Assembly: GCA_036426205.1 (NCBI GenBank)
Contig: CM071579.1
Span: 21,728,603 to 21,792,602 of the forward strand
DNA: 64,000 bases
Source of the DNA: Ascaphus truei
Taxonomy: Eukaryota; Chordata; Amphibia; Anura; Ascaphidae
Reading direction: 5' to 3'
Shown here: piece after piece, positions 44,501-56,131 of the stretch
How the letters are laid out: every line of letters starts with the position of its first letter
Position numbering within the stretch: position 1 is the first letter of the stretch
Program-made: the position numbers and the translations under genes
The notes under the pieces: generated by a model
Database searches by the model: none
Told to the model about the DNA's origin: nothing
The model's input: the letters and a program-made list of their open reading frames with translations, nothing else

Positions 44501-45400
44501 CTATAACCCGCAGTAATTACCAACTGCGGAGTCCAGCTCCAGAGTAGGGTTATTAACTCTGTTAGTGTTCCATGTAACTCCTTCTGTTGGGCCAGGTGAT
44601 CTCGTGTGTATTAACTAGCGATGTTATCACCCTAACCTGTCTCTTGACATCAGGAAATGAATAGGAACTGCTTCTCATCCACTGATACTGTAGCCTTGGT
44701 CATGAGCAATAATGACTGATATAAGTGCCCTCTGTGTGCAAGTGCTGGTCATATTCAAAGTACGTCAACAGAAAAACTGAAGTGCTTACACCCTTTCACA
44801 GCCAGAGGGGAAAGCAATGCAGTGCTGAAAGGGTTAAAGCAGTGTTTCCCAGTGTGGGGGCTAAGGAGACTTACAAGGGGGCACAAAGGGACAGGCGGGG
44901 GTGGGGGGAATACAGAATGTGACAAAGAAATACGGGGTATATTGAGTGACACATTGACAGGAGGAGGGGTCATACTCGAGGGAGATTAAAAGAATGGAGT
45001 TTCTTTATTTGCATCAATAACCCTTATAGTATAGTGAAAGTATTGTGTGTTTTATCATCTTAACCCTTTTGCAGCAAGCAGGGCCTGCAATTAACCATAT
45101 GGTGTCGTCGTTTTTCAATTTTGTGAGGAGCATAATTAGTGTGCATTATACTGTAGATCTGGGAAAAAGAGGCAGATAAATACATGGCAGATAGATGAAT
45201 GTCCTCGTTCCTGGTGTGGGCTCAGAGCGAGCAGAAGTTTGGGGAAATTGGCATCTATCATATCTCACTCGTAAAAATCTAAGTATATCGGCAGAGCTTA
45301 ACCCCGTCACTGCCAGGAGACCCTTGCAACACAGTGGCGCTTATTCTGTAAATGTCAATTCCGTGTGAAACCTCCGGATGAGTGCTGTGGGAGCTTACCG

Positions 45401-45595
45401 CAAAGGGGGCTCAACTTCAGTCCTCAACCCCCCCTCCCCCACCCCCAACAGGTCAGGTTTTCAGGACGTCCCAGCTGCAGCACAGGTGGCTCATTCTTCG
45501 ACTGAGCCTCTGATTGAGCCACCTGTGCTGGATCAGGGATATCCTGAAAACCTGACCCGTTGGAGGGGCTTGAGGACTGGAGTTGAGCACCTTGT
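45401..45595. mobile_element. hAT-like MITE, family D (copy 2)
   Basis: CAAAGGGGGCTCAACTTCAG at the left and GGACTGGAGTTGAGCACCTTG at the right. The inside has CAGCACAGGTGGCTCATTCT against GAGCCACCTGTGCTGGATC. A C-rich run lies at 45428-45446. Confidence 0.75.
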
Positions 45596-45735
45596 CTGAG
45601 TAATATGGTTAGGCCACACGGAAATATTTGAAGCAAACCCCAATCCTTGTTGTATCTTCCTCACTGAGGCACTGACTCCATAACTTCCCAAACAGCACCA
45701 CATTCCCTTCTTGTGAGAAGCAGAATACACGGGTA

Positions 45736-45942
45736 CAGGTAGTCCTCGCTATCCAACGTTTCACTTTACAACGAATGACATATCCAACGCTTTACAATGC
45801 AATCCTACGGGCCAGTTTTAGACGCCGGAATGCGTTATCCAACGCTCACCGCCACTGATTAACATGGGACTCACTTTACAGCGGTTTCACCATCCAACGC
45901 TACTCCCAGAACGGGTTCCGTTGGATAACCGAGGACTACCTG
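45736..45942. mobile_element. pogo-like MITE with TA duplication
   Basis: CAGGTAGTCCTCGCTATCCA at the left and TGGATAACCGAGGACTACCTG at the right are inverted, flanked by TA on each side (45734-45735 and 45943-45944). The word ATCCAACGC recurs inside four times. The TA target and CAG ends fit Tc1/mariner-pogo (Tigger-like) MITEs. 207 bp, non-coding. Confidence 0.8.
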
Positions 45943-46304
45943 TAGTTAGTTAGTCTCTGGCGGATAAAGAAGCCCTGTCTGGTTTTTTTTTACCACCGTG
46001 TTCTAGGCATGGTGCGTATCCTGCTGTTACCATGGCAACTAAAATGGCTCTTCAAAAACAAAAGCATTGCCGAGGTGAGAATCAGAGGTCTGGGAAGGCG
46101 CACTCACAGAGTGACTTTCACACAGAGCATAGCAGCCTCACTCACGGAGTGACTTTCATATGGAGCAAAGCAGCCTCACTCACAGAGTGACTTTCACACG
46201 GAGCAAAGGAGCCTCACTCACAGAGTGACTTTCACATGGAGCAAAGCAGCCTCACTCACAGAGTGACTTTCACACGGAGCAAAGCTGCCTCACTCACAGA
46301 GTGA

Positions 46305-46452
46305 TGTAATAGAGATGAATGAAAGGCGGTCACTGCAATCAGGAATCAGCCATCAAGTAGAATAATAAAAAAGCTTTAATGGAACATGTTGCTGTACATC
46401 ACAGAGTAGTCCTCTGACGCGTTTCGTTCCGCAATGGAACTTTATCAAAGAG
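46305..46452 (-). mobile_element. 148-bp hammerhead-headed element with 9-bp duplication
   Basis: Inserted in the 38-bp satellite. ACAGAGTGA is present on both sides (46296-46304 and 46453-46461), and removing the unit plus one copy restores the satellite phase. Read on the minus strand, it begins with CTCTTTGATAA, which is exactly the first strand of a hammerhead-like motif, and ends CTCTATTACA. An A/T-rich TTTTTTATTATTC lies in the middle. It has no inverted ends and no coding frame. A variable-length target duplication and a defined 5' end suggest retroposition of a small RNA. Confidence 0.8.
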
Positions 46453-46453
46453 A
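46411..46453 (-). ncRNA. Hammerhead-like motif at element 5' end (copy d)
   Basis: Minus strand: CTCT, TTGATAA, AGTTCCATTGCGGAAC, GAAAC, GCGTC, AGAGG. Helix I is CTCT with AGAG (4 bp). Stem II is GTTCC with GGAAC closed by ATTGC. GAAAC, the ACGCGT palindrome and the GTC cleavage triplet are intact. The CUGANGA box reads TTGATAA, two changes that should weaken or kill cleavage. Confidence 0.6.
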
Positions 46454-46915
46454 CAGAGTGACTTTCACACGGAGCAAAGCAGCCTCACTCACAGAGTGAC
46501 TTTCACACGGAGCAAAGCTGCCTCACTCACGGAGTGACTTTCACTCGGAGCAACGCTGCCTCACTCACGGAGTGACTTTTACTCAGAGCAAAGCAGCTTC
46601 ACTCACGGAGTGACTTTCACTCGGAGCAAAGCTGCCTCACTCACGGAGTGACTTTCACTCGGAGCAAAGCAGCCTCACTTACAGAGTGACTTTCACTCGG
46701 AGCAAAGCAGCTTCACTCACAGAGTGACTTTCACATGGAGCAAAGCAGCCTCACTCACAGAGTGACTTTCACTCGGAGCAAAGCAGCCTCACTCACAGAG
46801 TGACTTTCACTCGGAGCAAAGCTGCCTCACTAACGGAGTGACTTTCACTCAGAGCAAAGCAGCTTCACTCACAGAGTGACTTTCACACGGAGCAAACCCG
46901 CCTCACTCTTCTGCA

Positions 46916-48165
46916 ATGAATAAAGCACCATAGACAAGAAAAGATGCATTTAGGAAGGTCGTCTCACTCATGGGAAAGACTGTCACTTATTTGGAGAGCC
47001 ACTCTTATAAAAACACATTCACACTCACTAGAAGGGTCTCATTTATGAGAAGGCAGGGGGTCTCATTTATTGGAACGCAGTGTCACTCGCATGTGCAGAT
47101 TCAGACAAAGAGACGTCGTATTTTGAAAGCTCAAATTTAGATACATATTATGTCTCAAATACGAGAAAGTAATTGTTTTCTGTATTCTCTGTTCAATATA
47201 AGCACAAGTGGTACAAGTAAATTTAAATGTTTATTACTAACCTTCCCACCCCACTCTTTTCTTTTAGTACCCCATGTACTGTATAAAACACTGAAATCAA
47301 AATAAAGTTAAAAAAATATATATATTATGTGTCAAATTAATCCTCAATTATAAAGATGAGCGAGTCCAGCCCCTCCAACATTTGACACATAAAAATAGGT
47401 ACACTTTATTTGTTACAGTGTGTCAATGTGGGATAGAGGAGCTCCCAGGAAGGAGACCCAATAGCACATATCATTTACTACATGCAAATATCAATAACAT
47501 GTGTTTTTATGGATTTCTTTATACATACCAATATACACACACATGCAATAGAAATGATATTAAATCCCCATGCCCTGCTGATCGTTAGCAAATAAGTCAT
47601 CAATCTCCCAGCTGCTTTAATTAGCTGAAGCTTGAGCAGCCACAGGCAGAGATAGGTACAATAGGTACAGCTGAATTTAATAGGTACAGGACATAAAGTA
47701 CCGGCACAGTACCTGCTAAATAGGTGCAGTGCTATCACCCTGAAACAGAGAAATAACAGTAACACCTTCACTGCCATATGGGACGTGCAATTCATTCAAG
47801 CTACATTGTAGCCCATCATATCCAAGCACAGTACCAGTCACAAAGGAAACAAAGGTCACATCCTGGGAATTGTTTTTATGCTCTTTTATTTCTCCATTCC
47901 TGCTTCTCTGGCAAGGAAGCGCATAATGCACGATGGAAGCACTGGAGGTGCATTGGGAGTGTGTGCAGAGTTCAGGTCCCTGTCACTGTGTATTTGTAAC
48001 AGAGTTATATCCTGAAGCGTGGGCATTATGTTATTACCCATCCAGCCATGGGTTTCTGAGCTTCTCCCCTGGACTCCCTGACCCCAGCAAAGCTCTGAGG
48101 TTGAGAACATAACATATGCTCATTTAGTAAGGAGGGAGGCATATATATATATATAAATACTAGCT
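46916..48165. other. Non-coding stretch
   Basis: 46950-47090 has degenerate 20-22-bp CACTC/GGAAGGC units. The rest is AT-rich with no gene, RNA or clear repeat ends. Confidence 0.4.
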
Positions 48166-48166
48166 G

Positions 48167-48469
48167 AGAGCCCCGGCGTTGCCCGGGATGTTTGTGGTGT
48201 GGGTGTGGCATTTGGGTGGGGAGTGGTCCACGCGGCCCATGTGCGGTGGTAGTGCTGCTGTGGCTGTACTGATGGTGATTGTATCGGTGTGCTGATTTGG
48301 GAGGGTTTGGTGCTGATGTGGGGGTGCGGATGTGGGTGTGCCGATGGGGGAGGTGCAAAGGTGGCGATGTGTGGGTGCTGATGGGGGCTGAGAATGGCGG
48401 GGAGCCGAGAATGCCAGTGTGCTGGGGGGGCATGGGATACCGATGTGCTGATGTGGTGGTGCTGGGGAT

Positions 48470-48470
<1 letters not shown>
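48167..48470. mobile_element. Family E left part (copy 3)
   Basis: CTAGCTGAGAGCCCCGGCGT, GTGGGGAGTGGTCCACGCGG and ATGGTGATTGTATCGGTGTG match copy 1 at 38468-38610. It continues with an imperfect GATGTGGGGGTGC repeat and runs into the large microsatellite. Confidence 0.65.
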
Positions 48471-49984
<1,514 letters not shown>

Positions 49985-50075
49985 GGCTCACTTATTTATT
50001 AATTAATTTATTTATAAAATGTTTACCAGGAAGTAATACATTGAGCGTTGCCTCTCGTTTTCAAGTATGTCCTGG
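49985..50075 (-). mobile_element. Retroposon 3' tail (copy 2)
   Basis: ATTTATTTATAAAATGTTTA, CCAGGAAGTAATACATTGAG and CTCTCGTTTTCAAGTATG match 17913-17996 in the same orientation. Confidence 0.55.
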
Positions 50076-50096
50076 GCACAGAGTTATGATGACAAA

Positions 50097-50436
50097 GGCT
50101 AAGTCCATAGTGACTTTAGCCGTGCGGAGGCGCGCTGAGGCTGAGGGAAAGCGGGTGCTTTCCCTGGCCTTAGTTTGCGCGCCGCCCGGGGTCGTGTCGG
50201 GGGCGGGCCAGTGACGTCACGGAGCTGGTTTGCCCTCATTGGGCGCACCGCTCACGTGACCGGCCCTGCGCTTCTGTGAGCGCCGAAACTAAAACTGACT
50301 TGTCGGCTACGCTTCCGCACGCTTGCGGAAGCGTGCGCGAGCCCCTGCTAAAGCCGCTTTCATTGCGGCTGCAGGGGTTCACTGCCGAGCGTGAGCGCGG
50401 CTCAGCGCCTAAACGCTGCCCATGCCCGCGTCTAAA
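50097..50436. mobile_element. GC-rich MITE, family B (copy 3)
   Basis: GGCTAAGTCCATAGTGAC, CGTGCGGAGGCGCGCTGAGG, AAAGCGGGTGCTTTCCCTGG and TTTGCCCTCATTGGGCGCAC match the copy at 21468-21795 (partly inverted there). A perfect inner hairpin, TTCCGCACGCTTGCGGAA, sits near 50310. The right end is eroded. Confidence 0.6.
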
Positions 50437-50856
50437 TACATGGTTACAAACTCACTGTCAGAAAGATGCCATCGGTCATTGTTTCCATTGCCCAGAGGCT
50501 CATGGGATTTGGAAACTTTAGCAAGTGATATCTCAAGGGACATACAGACAGCGTTGGTATCCATTAAGAAACAATGATAACTAGTTGCTAGAACTTGTTT
50601 TCCTGCCATGGCCACTGATAGATTGATAAGTTTGGGAGCGTGTAGCCTGCCTTTCGTCCTCTGTCTCTTCCCTTCCCTGTCCTTTTCATTTCTCCTCTGC
50701 ATGTTCAGTTCGCACAGGCTAATCTCAGATAAAAGCACAGAAAGGCCAGGCGTCCCCAAATCTGGGACATTCTGCCATCGCAGCCACATTTAATAGAGAC
50801 ATTTCAGGCGGTCTCTGCAGATTGGTAATGTGCTTAGTGAGTAACATACAGTACAG

Positions 50857-51172
50857 CAGGGGTGTTCAACTCCAGTCCTCAAGACCCCCCAGCAGGTCAG
50901 TTTTTCAGGATATCCCAGCCTCAGTAAAGGTGGCTCAGTCTTCAATCGAGCCTCTATTTGAGCCACCTATGCTGAAACTGGGATATCCTGAAAAAATGAC
51001 CTGTTGAAAGGGGGGGCGGGGGGAGGGGGGGAAGAAGGGAGGGGGAGGGGAAGAGGCGGGGGGGGGGGGGGAAAGAGGAGAGGGGGGAAGAGAGGAGAGG
51101 GGGGAGAGTGGAGGGTTAGGGGGGGGAAGAGGGGAGGGTGGTAGGGGGCGCTTGGGGACTGAAGTGATCACG
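50857..51172. mobile_element. hAT-like MITE, family D (copy 3) with G-rich expansion
   Basis: CAGGGGTGTTCAACTCCAGT at the left, GGTGGCTCAGTCTTCAATCG against GAGCCACCTATGCTGAAAC in the middle, and GGGGACTGAAGTGATCACGC at the right. Between 51008 and 51150 the place of a short CAACAGG-GGG stretch is taken by about 140 bp of G/A-rich repeat. Confidence 0.7.
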
Positions 51173-51189
51173 CCTATATCAGCGATCAC

Positions 51190-51190
51190 A

Positions 51191-51229
<39 letters not shown>
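51190..51229. repeat. CA microsatellite
   Basis: About 19 CA repeats. Confidence 0.95.
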
Positions 51230-51230
<1 letters not shown>

Positions 51231-51483
51231 CATTAGGAAGATGTATGTTTATTTCTGCTCAGTTTTTTTTTTAATCCCATGTTGTTGCTGTTTATTTATT
51301 TAAAGCATATCTAAGATTTTTTTTTAAAAAGAATATAAAAGAGAATACTTCATGCGGTCGCCTGGAATGACTACTTTGAAAAATACCAAGTGCTGGCATT
51401 TCAATGTTTCATGGTGTTTATTAAATCATTACTGCAAGGAATGGAAGCAAGTTTTTAATTCCAGCTGTTATATCCTGTTATCC

Positions 51484-52015
51484 CTGACGAAGCAGTGTGT
51501 GAAACGCTTAGAGTTAGAGTTTGGAGAGAATTTGCTCACTGAAGGACTGGCAATCTACTGCTGACACCAGACCCATTTTGGCTTCCTGCCCTCACCTGTG
51601 ACGCGAAACCGGAAGTGACGCGACGGCAGAGACTGATGCGGAACTACACTGTGAGGTGTAAGTGAAAGTGAAGCACTGGGCAGCAGCCTCACACTTCACC
51701 ACCCTTCTATCGGCGGTTCTCTCCACCACCCATTTAATTTATGGAAAATGTGAGTTTCCTTAATATTTGTGACTAATACATATTTATAGTTTATACAGTA
51801 TGCACTATTTGTGGTTTCTTTCACTTGCATATCATCCACTCCACTGAGAGTCATCCTGACCCCAGCTACACAAAGGGCTCCAGTCAGAGAGAGATGGATC
51901 TCTGACATGCAGTAATATAATACGATTTTTGTGAGTTCATTTCATATATTGATTATCTTTTTAGCAGTGATCTACCATCTGCACTATATATATTTTTATT
52001 TTTTCACATATCACG
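51484..52015 (+). repeat. Dispersed repeat starting with a hammerhead-like motif (copy e)
   Basis: CTGACGA (a good CUGANGA match) at 51484, then AGCAGTGTGT, GAAAC and GCTTA. Stem II is only about 3 bp and the base pair next to GAAA is lost. Downstream come GTGACGCGAAACCGGAAGTG and a long AT-rich run to ATCACGAGCTTA near 52015. I treat it as a decayed hammerhead-headed repeat. The right edge is uncertain. Confidence 0.35.
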
Positions 52016-52478
52016 AGCTTATCCTGCGCTCCTCCTCAACCCCAAGAAAAGAAAGTGTTATCCCGACTACCTTAATCAGATGAACCTTTTTATTTTATTC
52101 GTCCCCTCGTAACAGCGGGAGCTGCATATTTTAAACGAAACTGTTCAATTTCATCTGGAAAGAATTACCTTGAATATCGGGGATATTCACCCATGAAATG
52201 TGATTTGCTTCCTACTCATGAAGAGAATCTTTAAATATAAAAGTCCTTTGCATGAACAAAGCATACAGCTTATCCCAGTCATACCAAGGGGGGTGGGGGA
52301 AGGCTACATCTGTTTAATTAACCCCTTCAGCGCCTGAGAGGCTTTGCAATGTGTTACTGCCCCGTGTGGGGTTAAGAATTTGATTGCATTAGAACCTATG
52401 AGATCCCAGTTGCTTCTCCCCTTCTAGCCACTTTTAACCCTTTTGGTGTCAAAGAGGCAAGCTACACTTTGCGAAGAC
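52016..52478. other. Non-coding stretch
   Basis: Nothing identified. Confidence 0.4.
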
Positions 52479-52618
52479 AAGGGCCACCAACAGGTCCGAT
52501 ATTCAGGATATCCCTGCTTCAGCACAGGTGATGCAGTCGTTGTGACTGAGCCACCTGTGCTGAAGCAGGGATAGCCTGAAAACCAGACTTGTTGGTGGCC
52601 CTTGAGAACTGGCATTGG
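52479..52618. mobile_element. hAT-like MITE, family D (copy 4)
   Basis: CAAGGGCCACCAACAGGTCC against TTGTTGGTGGCCCTTGAG, and ATCCCTGCTTCAGCACAGGT against CACCTGTGCTGAAGCAGGGAT. The outermost ends are eroded. Confidence 0.75.
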
Positions 52619-53837
52619 TCACTCCTTATATTAATTTTCTCTTTATCAGTATTAGTTGCCTTTGTTTAAGAAGTAGAATTTTCTTTTTTTATAAGCCCGG
52701 GCGGTGATAGTGATCACTCCAAAAACCTGTAGCTCGTGGTACACAGAGGGTACAAGGTGCTCCCTACTTGTGACAGTCCTCTCCGAAGATTGGTCCAGTC
52801 CTTGATTTATCCAGTGTGTCTTCAGCCATGAGGGCCCAGAATATAACTGGCGTGTTACATGGAGTCTCCATCTGAAGAATCAGGCTCCTCTTGCTCGTTC
52901 CCTTCTCGGCCAGGCAAAAGGGCCGTCTTAACAGCAAGATAGGTCCCCGGGCAAAGCAGTGCACTGGGCCCGGCCTACACAACCACTCACAGGAATAAAA
53001 ATGAAAGCCGTTAATTGCCTCCCGCGGAATCCGTTACAATATTCTGCTTCCATAACCTTGCAAGCAATAAAAACGGCAACATTTCTCTGGCGAATGCAGA
53101 CATGCCAGCTCTCCGCTACAAGTCGTCATTTTTTTCCTTCTACCGAGTTAGCGGGAGATTTCAATGTTGAGGCAGGTGATTGGAAAATTAGTGCTAAATT
53201 CTGGTCGGTGCATAGATTAGCGTGGAGCCCCTATGTTCGTGGTCCCCCCTGGCGTGGTCCCCCCTGGCCCAGCGTGCCCATGCGTTAAGACGGCACTGCA
53301 AAAAGGTGCGAGTTCCAGTGGGTCTTCAGCCGAAGCCTAGTGTCCCAACTTTTATCTCCTCCTCAGCCAGAAGGCCGGGCTGGTGGGTCTGAGTCCACTC
53401 GGGGTGAACCCCACGTAATTTTTCCTCTCCGAAGAGAGAGGGACGATTAAAGACCGACACGTAATCTTTACTCTATCCGAAGAAAGACAGGTGACTAATA
53501 ACCAAATGTGAAAACAAACACAAACAAAATTCATAATGCTGAGTGCTTCTGTGCTCTGCGCAAGGCAATACAAAAAGTGCTCAAAGTAAGTTCTTACCCG
53601 GAGGTCAGGGGGGGTTCAATAAAATCTGTGCGTTCTCCAGCCAGGAGGCCAGAGTGTTCAGTGTGGAAATAATAAGGGTCTGTGGTATCCAGTTGTGCAG
53701 GTACATGGTGCTCTAGTGATGCAGGCATCATTACAACCCGAAGCGACCAATGTACCCCACCAGGTTTACCATCCCTGGGGTGCAACAAACTAAAAAAGCC
53801 CGGGCTTACTAGTTCTGCTTCCCAGCCAATTTGATCA
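52619..53837. other. Non-coding stretch, possibly part of the U2-like repeat
   Basis: CTCTCCGAAG occurs at 52780 and again near 53430, and TCTTCAGCC occurs at 52810 and 53324. The part from about 53290 to 53837 would be the continuation, on the minus strand, of the unit headed by the U2-like sequence. No protein or RNA family recognised. Confidence 0.3.
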
Positions 53838-53920
53838 TCGAATCAAGTGTATTTCTACAAGGTCCATCCTTGGAAGGACAGACCATACACTTGATCTTAG
53901 TCAAAAGGCCGAGAAGCGAT
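53838..53920 (-). ncRNA. U2 snRNA-like 5' segment (pseudogene or repeat head)
   Basis: Minus strand from 53920 to 53886 is a 35-nt match to the highly conserved 5' end of U2 snRNA (ATCGCTTCTCGGCCTTTTG, then ACTAAGATCAAGTGTA) with one substitution (GGCT to GACT) in the stretch before the branch-point region. After it the sequence departs from U2: there is no GTAGTATCTGTTC, and instead a hairpin GTCCTTCC/GGATGGAC and a second copy of ATACACTTGAT that pairs back on ATCAAGTGTAT. No Sm site seen. It is therefore not a functional U2 gene. Confidence 0.65.
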
Positions 53921-53922
53921 AG

Positions 53923-53962
53923 CCAGACAGCTGTTTTGACATTAATGGGTCTCATCAGTGTG
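53923..53962 (-). ncRNA. Hammerhead-like motif upstream of U2-like sequence (copy f)
   Basis: Minus strand: CA, CTGATGA (exact core), GACCCATTAATGTC, AAAAC, AGCTGTC, TGG. The helix III palindrome ACAGCTGT and the GTC triplet are intact. GAAA has become AAAA and stem II is reduced to GAC/GTC. Helix I is only 2 bp. The predicted cleavage after GTC (53926) lies 5 nt before the U2-like start at 53920. Confidence 0.5.
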
Positions 53963-54047
53963 AAGTTGGTTGCACCGATGGGCAAACTATTCACCAACAT
54001 TCAAATACACTCAGATTATTCTTCAGTTGTGTCCCAAGTGCTATATA

Positions 54048-54248
54048 TATATCCCCTGAAACACACCTAACACCACGTGGAGAGACACCTGTGCATAAAA
54101 AAGTAGCACCCCTATGATACCTGGGAAATTTGCTGAGGAGTAATTTGCATATCCTATTAGCATATTTCCCAGGTATCTTAACGGTGTTAATTTTTGTATA
54201 CTGTTATCTTTCCATGTGTTGTTTGAAGGTGTGTTTCAGGGGATATAC
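54048..54248. mobile_element. 200-bp foldback element
   Basis: TATATCCCCTGAAACACACC at the left and AGGTGTGTTTCAGGGGATATA at the right are inverted. The inside has GATACCTGGGAAATTTGC against GCATATTTCCCAGGTATC. MITE-like, superfamily unknown. Confidence 0.8.
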
Positions 54249-54734
54249 AGATGTAGCAAGCATCATTGCACTGGGAATTGTAGCTAAGCATAGTCTCTAA
54301 AACCCATATTTCAGCTTCTGGGCAAATGTGTGGTTAGCGGCCATCGGCAGAGTTCCATACATTTGCACACATTTTGTAACAATAACTTTGCATGCAAAAT
54401 ATTTGCTGGTGAAATGAATATTAACAAAAAATGTCTTACTGAATTTTGACACATTCGCTCACCTCAAGTAAAAAGTTTGTACTTTGTTTCATCAACCTGG
54501 AGATGTGACGCCTGTCCTGAGGTCGAGCCTTTGCCTGAGTTAGCAAAACATGTGGGTACAGCCTTTCTTTATGTTAAAATATTCAAAGCATTTAAATTAA
54601 TGATACAAAGTCCAATGCAGAGCCTGGGAGAGACAGAGCTAAGAAAGGAAGCGGGATCTGAAAAATGCTCGGGAACCCAACTAGTGAAAAAAAATATTGT
54701 AGCTTTGTCTGATTGTAGACAGTTTAACATTGTA

Positions 54735-55080
54735 TGTATTTGGGAGTGGGTGGGGGGGGGGGGTTATATGTATTTGGGAGGTGTTTGTATATGGGGGGGT
54801 GTTTTTTTAATATATGTATTTGGGGGGGGTTCTTTTATATGTATTTAGGGGATGAGTTCTTTTATTTGTGGGTGGGGGTTCTTTTATATGTATTTGGGAG
54901 TGGGGGTGTTTATATGTATTTGGGGGTGGGGTTTATATGTATTTGGGAGGTGTTTGTATATGGGGGTGTTTTTTTATATATATATTTGGGTTGATTTTTT
55001 TTATACTGTATGTATTTGGGTTGTGGGTTCTTTATATGTATTTTGGGGGTAGTTTTTTTTGGTATGTATTTTGTGGGGGC
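54735..55080. repeat. T/G-rich tandem repeat
   Basis: Imperfect TATATGTATTTGGGGGTGTT units of variable length. Frames rich in Tyr/Leu/Gly/Phe are by-products. A related, less regular patch is at 63125-63260. Confidence 0.85.
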
Positions 55081-55772
55081 ATTGTCTGTGTTGGGGGAGG
55101 GAATGAGTGTGAGGAGGAGGAATTGAGTGAGAGTTGAGTAATTGATGGAGGGGGGGGAGAGTGGGAGGGGGTGAGTGAGGAAGAGAGGGAGTGAGACGGA
55201 GGGGAGAGAACTACATGGGAAGAGGTGGGGCATTAGAGGGGACTCACGAGGTGTGAAATGGGGGGGGGGGGAGGGCTCACAATACCGCCGACATGGTAGG
55301 GGGGCCCCGGACGTAAATCTTGTTCTAAGCCCCGGGAAATCTGTCTGTGGCCCTGCCTGTCATCCTTACAATTCCCTAGCAGTCCATACTATGGCAACCT
55401 GGTGAGCAAAGGCGTAGAGTTGGCGTTAGAGCAACTCTAAGTGCGACACTTCCCTGGACCCCTGATCTAGGGATCACTTACTTGTGTCACACACGTCCTC
55501 TCACAGAAAGATTGCATCCTTCTGCATCTGTGTTATTCCAGGGACCCTTCCTAGATAGATAAGGGACACTCATCATTAACTTCAAAACAACAAACGGTGA
55601 TCATACTTCTACACATACAGTATAAGACATTAACACAGTGAGACTCCTCTGCTGTCCTCCTGAGGCCTGGAATCTTCTGCAGCTTTTTATACCCCTGTAT
55701 GATGTCCTCATTCTATCCCTGTAACAGGACAAGATACAGATACCTTTAGCCTATTAGGATTCATACATGTTA
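55081..55772. other. Non-coding stretch
   Basis: G/A-rich low complexity to about 55275, then sequence with a look of an old minus-strand LTR (CACACACGTCCTCTCAC, AGCTTTTTATACCCC) but without proven ends. Confidence 0.35.
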
Positions 55773-56067
55773 GGCCGCGCTTATAGTGCTGGCGATGCTA
55801 CCAATGACGTCACCCGTCGCCACCAGCGAAAGTTATCATTTGTTTTTTAGCGACTGTCGCCAGTGACATCACTAAAGGGGGCGGGCCGCGCATTTTGATT
55901 GGTTTAGAGACAGTCACATGTGGCGACTGTTTCTAAAAAATCTAATTTAGCCGACTTCCAAATTTTCTGTCGCGCCGTCGCGCTTACTATAAGTGCTTGT
56001 GACAGAGTCAATTGATTTGTTTTGGAGCGACGTTGCATCGCCGTCACAAGGCACTATAAGCGCAGCC
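55773..56067. mobile_element. GC-rich MITE, family A (copy 3), TTA duplication
   Basis: GGCCGCGCTTATAGTGCTGG at the left and CACTATAAGCGCAGCC at the right, flanked by TTA on both sides (55770-55772 and 56068-56070). At 295 bp it is longer than other copies. An inner TTACTATAAGTGC repeats the end motif. Confidence 0.85.
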
Positions 56068-56131
56068 TTAGGTGACTAATCTAGCCAGTTCTGGAACTGA
56101 GGAGTGGTCAGGAGTTACTTTGGTTTCAGAG

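Larger units (their letters stand above)
46106..46912. repeat. 38-bp satellite interrupted by a mobile unit
   Basis: About 17 copies of a 38-bp unit, with GAGTGACTTTCACACGGAGC and AAAGCAGCCTCACTCACA. The array is split at 46304/46453 by a 148-bp insertion and resumes in exact phase. Unrelated in sequence to the 38-bp array at 6465. Further degenerate CACTC units follow to about 47090. Confidence 0.95.

Noticed and set aside
47380..47800. Short host exon candidates
   Set aside because: Open stretches are short and lack credible splice-site and domain support.
53886..53920. Functional U2 snRNA gene
   Set aside because: Only the first 35 nt match. The rest of U2, including the later stem-loops and Sm site, is absent.
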